Of a DNA stretch of 60,000 bases, positions 1 to 12,300 are shown piece after piece. The notes under the pieces are model-generated. The model was not told the origin of the DNA. It saw only the letters and a list, made by a program, of their open reading frames with translations, and did no database searches. A program made the position numbers and the translations under genes. Source of the stretch: Nymphaea colorata (lineage: Eukaryota; Streptophyta; Magnoliopsida; Nymphaeales; Nymphaeaceae). Position 1 is the stretch's first letter; every line of letters begins with the position of its first letter. The stretch lies in contig NC_045140.1 in the NCBI RefSeq assembly GCF_008831285.2, forward strand, positions 4,259,528 through 4,319,527, read 5' to 3'.

Positions 1-730
1 TGATTTATCACTGTATGGCTCTCCATTATGGAGAGCAATAGCAATTAGTGACCTCTTTCCTGAAACTATAGATCAGTGGTCCTACATTTTGTCATATATT
101 GTGAGCTGACAACTCACTAGGATATATACGGTCTTTTAGAAAAGTTGACCACTAAGGTTTTGCCACCTTGGTCAGGCCAAAAATGCTATGTTTGGTTGCC
201 TTACAACTTAGATCTGATGTGTAACAACTCGAAAGTTTAGTCACTAATCTAAGATTTTGAAGAATCTTGAAAAACTTATGAAAATGAGTTATTAAGTAGT
301 TGGATGTCATAGTTGCTAACCTTTTTGGAGTTATAATCGAAGTTGCTAGGGGCAAGTTGAGATCTTTCAAACCAAGTCATGACATGATATGATTTTAAGA
401 TCTAAAATATGGGGTTTTTGTATCAAGGGTTTTTTCATCATATGCTTGAAAGGAAAAGGGGTGAAAGTGGTGGTATGAATGAAAACATAGGGAAGGAAGA
501 GATAAAACAATCGGAAAGAGGAACCACACGATATTTTATGTGGTTCGACCACCATGATAGCAACACCAATTGCCCTGTTGAATGCCTTCTACTAAGAGTG
601 GAATCGAGTTCTGTACGTTGCCCCCATGTGTGTAACAAGCATATGCTGGATGTAAACCCTACTACTAATATGCACATATATTTTCATGCTCAAACATTGC
701 ATATGCATGTATGTCAGCTAACAAATAGGT
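1..730. other. No gene recognised
   Basis: Open frames here (for example 409-747 plus and 438-677 minus) overlap each other on opposite strands and show no motif or splice pattern that I recognise. I see no RNA gene or transposon terminus. Confidence 0.4.
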
Positions 731-1030
731 ATGAAATAACAAAATAAGTATGCGATAATATTTATGAGATAACAAAAAATTTATTAAATAATGAGATAAA
801 GACGGATGTATGAGATAAAGTTAAACATAAATATGTGAGATAATATTTATGGGATAATAAAATACTTGGATGTATAAGATAACGTTAAACATAAATATGT
901 GAGATAATATTTATGGGATAATAAAATACTTATGAAATAATGAAATTATAGACGAATATATGAGATAATGCCAAACATAAGTATCAGGTAATGTTTATGA
1001 GAAAATAAAATATTTACGAGATAATGTTAT
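730..1030. repeat. AT-rich minisatellite, period about 65-70 bp
   Basis: Four degenerate copies of a unit built from GAGATAATATTTATGGGATA and AAACATAAATATGT follow each other. The two central copies (about 825-935) are nearly identical and the outer ones are diverged. No coding potential is visible. Confidence 0.7.
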
Positions 1031-2600
1031 GGGAAACAAAAAAATGAAAACGTTTTTTTTATTGTAAAGGAATATATTGGTTATAACGATATGAATATAC
1101 AAACTAACAATTATTGAACCCCCAAGTTTTTTTTTTGTGGTTTTCTTTTTTTTGTCTTTATAAGAAGCTTTTTTTGTATTAATCATGAATATTTTTTGTT
1201 ATTATTAAAATGGTGCATGAAATTTCACACAAGGACTGTATATATAACCAGCTTCCGTCATGATCCCAATAAAAGTGGCGCTAAGAAACACATGTTGTGC
1301 ATTAAAAACTGTGCACCATGCACCGCACGTAACCAAGTATGGTTCTGATGGCCGGAGCTGTTTAGTGGGTCATATATATCGCTGGTGATCAGACACGATG
1401 GACCCGCAAACCATAGATGTCGATCTTAATTTCTTCCGTCTGCCTACGTGTTTCTTTCAAATCAGTATAGGCAGGTCTTACACCAAATTAAGTGTATGTG
1501 GCTCATTAAACGTCATGTCCGGACAGTGTAAACAAAGCTTATTTGCGTTTAAAAGTCGAAAATTGAATTGAATTAGCCAAACTGCAGATTCGGTTTAATC
1601 GGATAATTCAGCAATTCACCTTTAAATCAGTTATAAATCGTTACAAATTATCATTATATGCATTTAGAGAATATATATATATATATATATATATATCTAT
1701 ATATATATATATATATATATATAATTCCTTTAAACATATTTGCCGATCAATTGATGAATCGAAGCAATTTCCCGGCATCGATTTTTGGTAGGTATGTGTG
1801 CGAATTGCCAACATATTACCTACACTTGCTTCTACTTTCGATGTAAATAGATCCAACTCAACTTCCATAGAAACCCAATATTCATAATCACTCATCTTGG
1901 GTCTGGGTTAAATTAAATAAAAATTTACATATAAATGTTTAAAAAATTTATGTGTCCTGTCAAAATTTTAAAACCATTATTCAATCTCCTCATGAAAAAT
2001 TTCCAACTTCACCCTTATATAGGCCCTGGAGACAGAGATAGTAGCCTCAGGCCCTCACTTGGAACCCAAAAATATATAATTATTAAAAAACTAGTAGTTT
2101 GGAACAAGAGGTCATGGGATGTCTTTCCTCAAGTTTCAAAGGAGGGTATATCGATCCCGACGTTGTAGTACATTTGTCTTATGCATTATTATTTACCATT
2201 TCAAACACTCTCTAAAATTTAGAGTTTAAAGTTTTAAAAAGTAAAAACCGCCCTGAGAAAAGGAGCTTTTTCTTTTCGCCAATTTATCCTTCACCTACCA
2301 ACAGATCGTTAGAATAGTGGCTGCATTATTGATATTAAGCCATGCCTCGTCCCAATAATCAGAGATGCAAATAAATGGGTCAAAGTGGTAGCTTACAATG
2401 TCTACCAAATAACATAAAGCTCTAGAGCAGAATTCTATGGTACTAATCTGTACCACCTTGATCAAAATAGCAAGGGGCTGATCACGCCAAAAATGAATTT
2501 GTCAAAGTGCAATTCCAGGAAAAGTTTGAACTTGGTTGCCTTAAGTGGAGAATCAATTAAACCCGTGAAAAGCAAAACCTAAAGATATAAACAAGGTCCT
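1031..2600. other. AT-rich intergenic DNA with a TA microsatellite
   Basis: No gene is recognised. A (TA)n tract interrupted once by C lies at about 1671-1723, and the short open frames across it on both strands are simply its translation. The rest is unremarkable AT-rich sequence. Confidence 0.4.
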
Positions 2601-2616
2601 CTTCTTTGTTGGAAAA

Positions 2617-3000
2617 CCACTAAAAAAAAAAAAAGGAAGAAAACGAAACTTTACTGACAGGCAGAACCCATCAGTATAGAGTACAAAGCCGTCAATATAA
2701 GGATCACTGACGGATATAGCATTCCATAAGTGTGGAGACTGTCAGTGACACTCTTACTGACGCTAAAAAAAAACGACGTTAGTACGACTCAAATACAAGA
2801 ACGGGAAGAAGCCGCCGGTAAAATTTTTCGATCTGTACTTACGGCTTGACTGTTAGTAAATTCAAAACATTTATCGACGGACAATAGCTGTCACTGTATT
2901 TCTTATACTGACGTCAGCATACCCATCTGTAAACAGTGCAATTTTGCAGACTGCATTGTACCGTCAGTAATATTGACGAAAATTAAAACGTAATTGTGTG
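2617..3000. mobile_element. CACTA-like element remnant, one end visible
   Basis: A CACTA followed by an A-run starts at about 2619. Over the next 370 bp, motifs of the form ACTGACGG, CGTCAGTA and TACTGACG recur in both orientations, as in the subterminal repeats that bind CACTA transposase. I found no matching TAGTG end, so the right boundary is a guess and no transposase frame is present. Confidence 0.4.
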
Positions 3001-4230
3001 AAAAAAGGTATCGCACCTACTAATCTGTATGTGAGAGAATTCATAAATACGGTCACATAATAGCGTGTGCATGTAGACCACCTACCTATATGAACTCACA
3101 TAAACTAGATGTCTTGAAAGAGGCGCATACGGCATGAAAGTGAATTTGGAATTAATATCACAGCCACATCTCTCACTTAAACCGTTCAATGAGTGTGCAG
3201 AGATTGGTCCTTCTCTCCATTAGTTGTTACATACGGTCCATTGATGATGTAGAGGCGGAGTGCTCATTAATTTTCATGAGACACCAATATGTACTGAATT
3301 ATAAATATATAAATGAGCATTTTTTGTTGACATGTGTGGGCAATTGCCCATACATACGGTGCCGAGACCTGCCTCTGCCCCTGGATGACGTTTTTACTAT
3401 TGAAAACCTTTTAGAGGACCAACTTTATTTTACTTCCACTACATCGGTTCTTATATATGGGCAGGAAAGCTTTTCCTGCTTGAGAACTCAGCATATTGAA
3501 GCAAAATAAACCCTTCATGTTTCGCCTGGGTTTGAACTCGTGACATCCTATCATTTGCACTAATCAAATGAATTCAATAAGTTGCTACCAAACATACGAT
3601 TTGATTCTCATGATAACATCACTCCTTGCGCGAGCTAAAGTAGTAAGTAAATATATAATGTACCATTTGCTATGTGCATACATACCTGTTGTGTTAAAAC
3701 TGTGTTAAGTAACTGAAGTTAATGTTTTACGATGTCAGGTAATTACATAGAAAGACTGATGTAGCCGTGTTTCTCAGGAACATTTTGGCGATCGACCATA
3801 CTGCTTCAAATTCAGTGATTGAACTTATGTTTAGTTTGGAGTACGCAGGACAAACTATATGAATATGACCAAATGTGTTCAACCATATAGCAGTTGACTC
3901 ACTTGACATGTTTTCTTATATATAAACAATAAAATTAATGGCTTTAGTTAAACGAAATCGAACAATGACTTTTACAAAATTTTTGAACCTTAGTATCACA
4001 TGATTTATGTGGCTATTTTTCTTACAACTAAAAAAAAATGCGTAGGAGCTTGATTTATCGACTATAGGGCTTGGGAAAAAGTAGCCTTTTAAAGGGGCCA
4101 AACCGTCAGTTGCGTTTACTCTTGACAGTTTCTGTCAGAATAATATTGGTCAAACGTTATTGACCTCATGAACCGTTCCGCACGTATTGCCAAACATTTC
4201 TGAAATGGTGAAAAGACCTGTTACACAGCA
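3001..4230. other. No gene; carries a dispersed repeat fragment
   Basis: No gene is recognised. Around 3325-3385 is a phrase containing GGGCAATTGCCCA, followed by a 'cctctgcccctg' motif. The same phrase recurs near 7885-7915, so it is a dispersed repeat. The 106-codon frame at 3189-3509 crosses it and is probably not a gene. Confidence 0.35.
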
Positions 4231-4432
4231 GGGATGAAACCAGAAATTTTTTTCATGGAGTACTAAGTATATAGGTAACAAATTTTCATGGGCCTACTCT
4301 ATATAATTAAGCGGATCCAAGTTCACCTAAGTTTCAACACAAAATTAAAGTTTGAAAGAGTGAGCTCCATGGGGCGCATACGCGTGTCTCCGCCCATGTC
4401 ACACATGCATGAGAGGTCACATGTGTTATATA

Positions 4433-4985
4433 CATTAATTGACTCTAAGGAATTAGGAGACAGATATGGTTTTAATTGAGTGTAGGGTTTTGTGATATAT
4501 ATATATATATAGAACCAGATCTGTCTCCTAATTCCTTAGAGTCAATTGATGTCTACTTATTCGTTCAATCTCACCTCATGCATTTGTTGTCAGACAATTG
4601 AAGTCTATCAATAGAATGGAAGCAAGTCACCAAATTGGTCATATATAAAATTATGTGTTATTGTATCAACTTGCACCAAATTGGCCGTGTGTATATATAT
4701 ATATATATATATGAAATTAAAATCGTGTCTAAGTCAGCCCACAAAACCCTACACTCAATTAAAACCATATCTGTCTCCCAATTCCTTAGTCAATTAATGT
4801 CTATTTATTGGTTCAATCTCACCTCATGCATTTGTTGCTAGAAAATTGAAGTCTGTCAATAGAATGGAAGCAATAGTCACCAAATTGGTCATCTATAAAA
4901 TTATATGTTATTGTATCAACTTGCACCAAATTGGTCATATATAAAATTATGTGTTATTGTATCAACCTGCATTTGGGAGACGACC
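4433..4985. repeat. Fold-back and tandem repeat cluster
   Basis: A block of about 58 bp at 4433-4492 recurs inverted at 4742-4799 with only a few differences. A shorter inverted copy lies between them at 4518-4548 and pairs almost perfectly with the first (motif GACTCTAAGGAATTAGGAGA and its complement). The flank containing 'caccaaattggtcat' is repeated directly at about 4628, 4877 and 4927. TA tracts fill the loops. The arrangement suggests a fold-back transposon or a snap-back duplication. Confidence 0.75.
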
Positions 4986-7260
4986 GCAAGATTTTGTCCG
5001 CATAATGTAAGATGTCAAAACTTTCTAGTGATGAAAAATTATATCCATGAACTTCTTGTTTGTTCATTAATATTGCAACTTATGGTGGTCATTGACATAC
5101 TGTCGTTGGTCTCTCTTCATCTAGCCCTTTAATAGTGTATTGTATTTTCTGTGGGGAGAAAGAGACATAGACTTGGCAACACGTCTTGTTTGATTGAATA
5201 GAGAAAGTAGCTGGGCTTCAGAGCAAACTCAGCTTCATTCAATGCAAGCAGTTGTGGAGCCAGGCAACTGTGGTTAACTGCTTGCACCAGCCCATAGAAT
5301 TTGTTTTATTTATGTATAAAGACTTTTTTGTTTTTTTGTAAGCATATCAATGCTTCTTAAAATTTAAAATTTAAAGTAACAGTACCCCATAATGAGAAAT
5401 TTCTAGCTCCACCAGTGAGTGCAAGACTAATAAAGGTTCTCACTTGGCCATTCAATGGGCAGGACATATTATTGCATCCGCTGTTTGATATTTTAGAATT
5501 CCATCCACAAGAAGAAGGCATAAATGCACTTCCTCATCTCTTACCGTTTGTTACATTGCTGCCTGGATCAATCTTTGGTGCCGGAACTCAATCCAGGTCA
5601 TGACACGCTGTCCAAGAGCACAAGTCAGATTAGTCATCAGCACATAGAAATTCAATTCCGCCTACCACACCTTATCTGATTCTGAGCAAGGGCAGAGCCA
5701 GTAAATTTTCATTGGCGCTGTTGGAAAGTTGGGGATTTATTACTCGAAAAAAAAAAAAAAACTTTTATAGAGAAGGAAAAGTTGGGAACTATGCACCAAG
5801 ATCACTAATTAATATACACAACAATAAGAAGTCCTATTGGCATGCCAATCAGTCCAACAATGAGATTATTGGCAACGACCTTTACTCCAGTGGACAGCTA
5901 AGCCTGGCCTTTGCCATTTACAGCGTTGGCATTGAGTATCTACCAGGACGAGAACCGTTGCCAAATAGTCTTTTAAGATTGCTTCTCTCTATCATGAACT
6001 ATGGGCAGTTACAGGCGGAACCAGTAAAATTTTATATAACGAGGATGAGATGACATCGGCCTTAACGTACAATCTCATCGCCTCATGCATTTTCCTTATC
6101 TTCATCGATTTATATAATCAGGGTGGTTTCCCCAAGTAAAATGGAAAAATAAAAAAACATAATGATGATGGACATAGACACTAAAACCCAGTATTGAATG
6201 AATTGAGTTAGCATCTTGTTCCGAAGGGCATATCTCAAACAGGCCCTCTTGGGGTGCATTGGAGGCATGTTTCCAGTTCGTCCCCATAGGGGGTTATGCT
6301 CCTATACTGTAAGGGGGTGGGTCTCACATGCAAGTTGAAGCATACGAAAATTGCGCTGACATAGCTCTCGACCCTGTGGGTATGGAAAAAAAGGAGGGCT
6401 CGGGATCGGGCTCCGCCTGGGCGGTATGATAACACTCTTGCTCACCCGGAATCGTGTTGCATCTTGAGTTCTAGGTTCACCTGCGATAAGCTACACCCAG
6501 TTATGTTCCCTAATAGAGGGAATGGTTATTCTCTCCAACTTCCATCCATGTGATATAGTTCTTGGTGGTGAAGGAATGTGAATGTAAGCACGATCAACAC
6601 TGACAAAAACAAGATTTTCATCATTAAGTTGGTACTGTTTTGTCAAGAGTGGTAGTTGAATGTAGTTTTCAGTCTCTGTGTCCAGCGTCATTCCCTGATC
6701 AAGCCCTTGTATACCAGCAACATTGGAGCTTCTATCGAGGTAAGTTGTCTGCCCCACTTCCATAATCTACGCCTAGACATGTAGTTTTAATACGAATTGG
6801 ATTGTCAGTTCTAATTTATTTGGTGGGGTAGGAAATCTTGCTTTCTTGACTCACATTTGCATGATTGAACTGACTACAATAAAGACGTGATAAAAAGCTT
6901 CAGAATCAAACAAAAGACACAAGATCTATGATAATGTCCATTTTTGGATTGACCAATGAGGGATTATGCATCTTACCCCGGTCCAAATTCAGTTGTCCCG
7001 ATTCCCAGATCCGGTTAGTTGAGAATGAGGTTTGGATGTCACGTTCTAGATACTGGATGCAAGTCCAGTTAATTTTGGATCAGGCAGGTATCTAGTTTGT
7101 AAACTCAGGACCTGTTAAGGATCTGATCCAGTTTAATTGAATATGACTTATAAGGTTATGGTCTTACAAATCAAGATTTTTAAAGATGGACCAACGCAAT
7201 ATATAGTGTACCAGTTCCTTTCTTTAATTTGGAACAGATTTATTTCTTCAGAAAATGTTT
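4986..7260. other. No gene supported
   Basis: Several frames of 60-113 codons (5415-5603 plus, 5712-6053 plus, 6491-6763 minus) have fairly protein-like composition, but I recognise no family and cannot build a spliced model. They could be exons of an unrecognised gene or old transposon pieces. Confidence 0.3.
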
Positions 7261-7269
7261 CACTCTTCC

Positions 7270-7575
7270 TTGAAACGGGTTCATCTCATTTTTAGACCAG
7301 CCCTTGGTTTCTTTGTCCAGTTCAAAAAAGTTTAGGACTGGTTCTCCGAAATTTCTAACTGGCTCATAAAGGTTTCGAACCAATTCAAGAGGTTTCAAAC
7401 TAGTTCATATAGTTGTGGAAGCCGATTCATATGTAGTTGTTAGTGATTCAAGGGGTTCTAAATAAGTTCAGTCCCTTTTAGACCGGTTCAAAAGGTTTTA
7501 TAACTGGTTCACCCCATTTTCAGGACGATTCATTCTTTATGTGACTCGCTTGAAGGCTTAGAACAGTTGTTAAAG
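7270..7575. repeat. Degenerate minisatellite of a 'CCGGTTCAAAAGGTTT' motif
   Basis: At least eight loose copies of a phrase meaning roughly (a)ccGGTTCA-n-aAGGTTtt follow one another about every 25-35 bp. Spacing and sequence are eroded. No coding frame runs through it. Confidence 0.5.
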
Positions 7576-9257
7576 TTGTTTAAGTCCAACTAAGGGCATG
7601 GTTACCAATTGATGGGAACTTTGGATTAGCCCCGTCAAGCTCAGTGTCATTTCAGAGCATTTTTTGGGCAACAGAAAGATATTTCAGCCTTCATAGTCTT
7701 TTCACTTTGTTGATGTTGCAACAAAACTTATGACCAGAAGTTAGGATGGAGCCAGAAACTTCCGGCCAAGGGTCACTAGTAATAAGTTTTTAAATTTTTA
7801 TGGGGTATCCATATGTAAATACAAAAAAAAAAAATTGTATGAAGGTATCAATATGGAGATAAGCACTTTTTGTGGTTCTGTGTTGGCAATTGCCCACACA
7901 TGCCTCCGCCCCTGATCCTACTTTCTATGTTACCAGTTCTAGAAGAAATGCAAAAAATATCACTTCAAAATCCTTCACTGGTCAGAGTGTCTGCCTCAAA
8001 CTAAGCAGACAAAACTAGCATCATACCAACTTGAAAGGTGAAATTTGGCAGCCGAAGAAGCTAATCCATACCCTTTCTTTACTTGCACAAGTACTCAGAT
8101 AAGCCCTTACTTTCACGGCTATTTCATGCTATCAGGTGATTCCATATTTTTTGATGACCACAAGGGCTTCCGAGACACGAACTCCTAACATATTAAGACT
8201 TTTAGCTAGATTAGATCTGCATGACACTGCTTCAAAGGAGCAGAACAGATCAGCATTTTCCCCAAAGCAAGAAGCAAGGGCATGTACACTACAGGTCATT
8301 GTTTTGACGACAGAGGTCATTAGTGACTAAATGATAGCTACGGCCATGGATACTACTGTAACAGCCTCAAGGTGATATGATGAGAACAGTGACAAACGCA
8401 ACGACTCATTTTCTGCAATTTATTAGATTTTGTTTTCCAACTTCAGTTTTTTTAGACATTTGAGTCACTTCATCATGCCAGTCAGGTCATGTACACGGTT
8501 TCTTCCATTTATTTATGGTATACTAATTTTTCAGAGAAGAGTTGAAGATGCATTTACCTTTTTTATATTATGATGAAGGACATCCGCACAATTCTCGATC
8601 CCTTTGCCTAATGCATCACTTTAACGAGTCAACAATTTATTACCGCATTTCAATAAGGCACCGAGGAATAACTAAAACAAGCCTCTCGTTTATGCCTCTA
8701 TACTCTGTAGCTTTTAATATCTTATAATCGCAGTCCCTCCAAATTTTTTCGTCTATTGGAAATCCTGACCAATTTGAAATCTGATCTCAAGCTGCCAAGA
8801 CCTTTCTGTGGCCAAGCGTTGCCTCCATCTCAAGAGCAGAGGCGAAAGTCCTTAAATTTGAGCAGTATGACTTTAGTATCTTCCTACGGAATCTGGCTTT
8901 TACAAGGATGTTTTACGCCCTAGTTCCGGCCAAACTCAGATGATGCAGAAACTTGGCCAAATTTACCGGCGTATCCCAACACATTCCACCTGTGAAACCA
9001 ACTAATAGTAGAGAAGCCAAACTTTGTCAAAGCAACAAAGTCGTCGGAGCACCTACACTAATAAGAATATACAGAAAAACGTCATCTTCTGTAAAGATGT
9101 AAGATCTGTTAAAATATATGAATGCAAAAGTTAGTGTTAGAACAGATCTATTGGACTGTACAAACAGACAAACACGATTGACGTGGTAAAACTACAATTA
9201 ACATATACATGTGAAAGATGGCAAACGGTTACGAGCTGACTAAGCATCATGAAATAT
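7576..9257. other. Region downstream of the NET gene, no gene supported
   Basis: This stretch lies beyond the stop codon of the minus-strand NET gene and would include its 3' UTR nearest 9257. A second copy of the GGGCAATTGCCCA dispersed phrase is at about 7885-7915. The overlapping frames on both strands at 8132-8330 have no recognisable motif. Confidence 0.35.
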
Positions 9258-9323
9258 CTACATTTTGCTGGCGACTGATACTGCACGTGCATAATAGTAT
9301 AATCTCCAAAGTGTAACATGATC
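9258..9323 (-). CDS. NET gene last exon
   Basis: Acceptor 'gttaaacag|GAT'. It encodes DHVTLWRLYYYARAV, the closing helix of the NET domain, then ends at TAG 9258-9260. The VTLWRL motif and exact phase make this exon convincing. Confidence 0.78.
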   Translation of the reverse strand, partial: DHVTLWRLYYYARAVSVASKM

Positions 9324-12300
9324 CTGTTTAACGGCCAACAAGAACAGTGAGAAAATTACCTTAGAGGATGAACTCAACACGAACAGAAATTACCTCGCCA
9401 TCTAGTTCAATGTGGATCTTCTCATTACATTTACTGGCTGACGGATTTCTTTTGCCTAAGATTTCAACTACACGGTCAAGAGCTTCCGCTGGCAGCTCTT
9501 CAATGAGCCCCCTAAGTTTTACCTTCTCAACATGTGTCATTGACCTGTTAGGCCCATTCGAGACATCAACTTATGGTTTTTATAACATAGTCCATAGGTG
9601 GTTCACAATCTATTAAATTCATGGATCTGAATGGCACGAGAGAATACTTTCAAGCCAGAAAAATGCATTAGCACTTGTCAACAACACAAAATTTTAAATG
9701 GTAGTAAAGTGATTGAAGCAACAAACGTAAAATATAGTATAAGCACAATGTATTATAATACATCCAAAACAAGTCTAATCCTTGTTCCATGAATGGTTGC
9801 ATATACCAAGATGAAAGAACATGGTAGCCCACCCAAGTTCAGCTCTGTTGCATATTATAAACTGCATTGTCAACTGGAAAGAACAGTCCCTTTCTCAAGA
9901 TTAAAATGGGTTGGTAGGATCCAACAGCTGACCCAGAACCAGATCCATTTAGTCAGAGCTGGTATGGCAAAACAGTTGAGATTATAATCAGATTATAATC
10001 AGATTATAATCAGACTTTATAGTTCAGATTATAATCTTACCCCTGTAGGATCCTGATTCAATTTCAAAATTGTCCAAATTTGAACCTAAACCATTACATT
10101 CCTACCCCTCTTCAAGACCTGGTTATAGTCAGTTATTTTCAAAACTCTACAGGAACCTGCTCACTTGATGTAATAGGAAAATATATGAGTTGATTCCTAT
10201 TAAATGGAGCAATTACAGCTCATCCATCTAGAACCAATGAAAGTGGGCAACTCCACCAATTGGACTCAATATACTTGAACTTTATAGATTAAATTTTTAG
10301 CATTTATTTGGAAAATCCGTCTCAAATGTCAAATTTGCAGTATTTTTACATTTTTCATAACAATAAAAATCAATATGGACAATGAACTCTTTATGTATAT
10401 TCTCAAATGTGAACCCTTAGCTTTCTATGTTCTAATATATCAATGTTAACTATCAACAAGACACGACTTATTAAATAAACCATAGACCAAATGCATAATA
10501 TCTGGTTCACAATGCACATACACACTAAAGAGGTTGCCAAACAATATCCCTATCCAGACAGGATATAATTATAACATGGGTGCTGCACTCTCCCTATCTC
10601 TCTAATGATACATGTACATAAGTTGTTGTAAGCATCTTATGATACATAGCGTAACTATGGGCAAAATCATTATGGTACACCCTTTTTTATAACGAGGGTA
10701 CTCGAGACCCATTTTCTTGATTGGATTTTAAAAAGTCATCTTACTTCATTTCTTCACACTCTTAGGTGTTGAGCGAAGGGGAAAACTTGTTGCTTTAAGA
10801 GAGAAAACATCAATATGAAGGAAGATTTGTGCATGATAGATCCATTTGTGGTTGAAGAAAAGAGGTTTCCTGTTTCTTTTACAAAACTTATAAAATCTCT
10901 CATTTTCACCATAGATTTCTATTGTTTTCAGAAGATACTATAAATGCCTATTTTTTGTGAAGATTGCCATATGTTTTCTATTGTTCGAAGATATGACTTT
11001 AAAAAATCCCGCATGACAATGGTGCACAAGTGTGAGGAAAATTATCCATTGAAATTCATTTGCAAGTATTGTAATTAATTGACAAACAATGAGTAGATGA
11101 TTTTGATTATTTTCATTTGTTACTTGCATTCATCAATTTCATCTTGTGATGTATTAGAAGTAAAACTTTTTTAATGTGTTATTACTTATGACCTTATAAT
11201 TATGTTAAATTGATGGATGTTCGTTCCTATAAGACTATATTTATGTCTGACATTATTCTTTATGGAAAAACATATTTTCTTGATTTTTATGAGTTTTCCT
11301 ATTTTTCTCTATTTTTTATTTATTTTAACTGTTTAACATTAAAAAAATAAATTTACGAGACATTTATGATACGCTATGATGTGGCATATCTATTGGCCCA
11401 ACCAATACAAGTTATGTTACACACTTTACAACATTATATATATATATATATATATGAATGTCCCTTTTTTAATAGCAAATAAAGAAACATAATTCAGAAA
11501 TATTGCATAGCAAAAGCAGCAATAAGCTGCCAATGAGACTAAGCAAATGAGGTTGTGAGCTTGTGCATGCATCTGTCTCTCGCTGTATGTGTGTGAGGAA
11601 GGGTCCAAGAATGGATTGGTTTTTGTAACCCTGAGGAATGGGTCTAATAATGGGATTGGTCCTTCTCTGTCTCTCACCTATTTTTCCTCTCTACCTCTTT
11701 CTTTTTAGTTGGTCCTTTTCAAAACAATCCTCTCCACCTTATGGTCGGTAGACCCCAAGGAGAGAGAGACTTGAAAACCCAGTTCCTCTTTTGGACCGGT
11801 TTTACTCATTTTCCATATCTATATATAGACAACCATGCCCCACCCACACCCAAATTTCTTCAAAAATGACAGTGACAGCATGCACCAACATCACATAAAT
11901 TGTAACTCATATTAATGGATGTGAATATTTGCCATTGCTCTGAAATTACTTAAAACATGTAAGAAGAAAAAAAAAGGTTCTCTACCTGCTTTTAGATACC
12001 AAAACATCAAGGAACTCATCAAGCTGCAGCTCCATATGTTTCAGCTGAAAGAACAAGAACAAATGTCATCAAACCACCAACTTATCAAGAAATTCAACGT
12101 CCAATATCAGAGACTGCATCCAGGAACATATCATTGGATAACTTGGTAATACAGCTGAAGCTTTCAAGTCTTTAAGGAAATGCAGATACTCAAACATGTA
12201 TGAAACATGTGCATAGATGTAGAACATGTGTATTCATGCCAAGGATGTCAACCCATCAGTTGATAATGCCATAAGAGACATGTACATACTCCATCTCTGT

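Noticed and set aside
5712-6053. 113-codon frame with protein-like composition
   Set aside because: No recognisable family, no splice partners found and it starts in an A-run region. Left as unassigned DNA.
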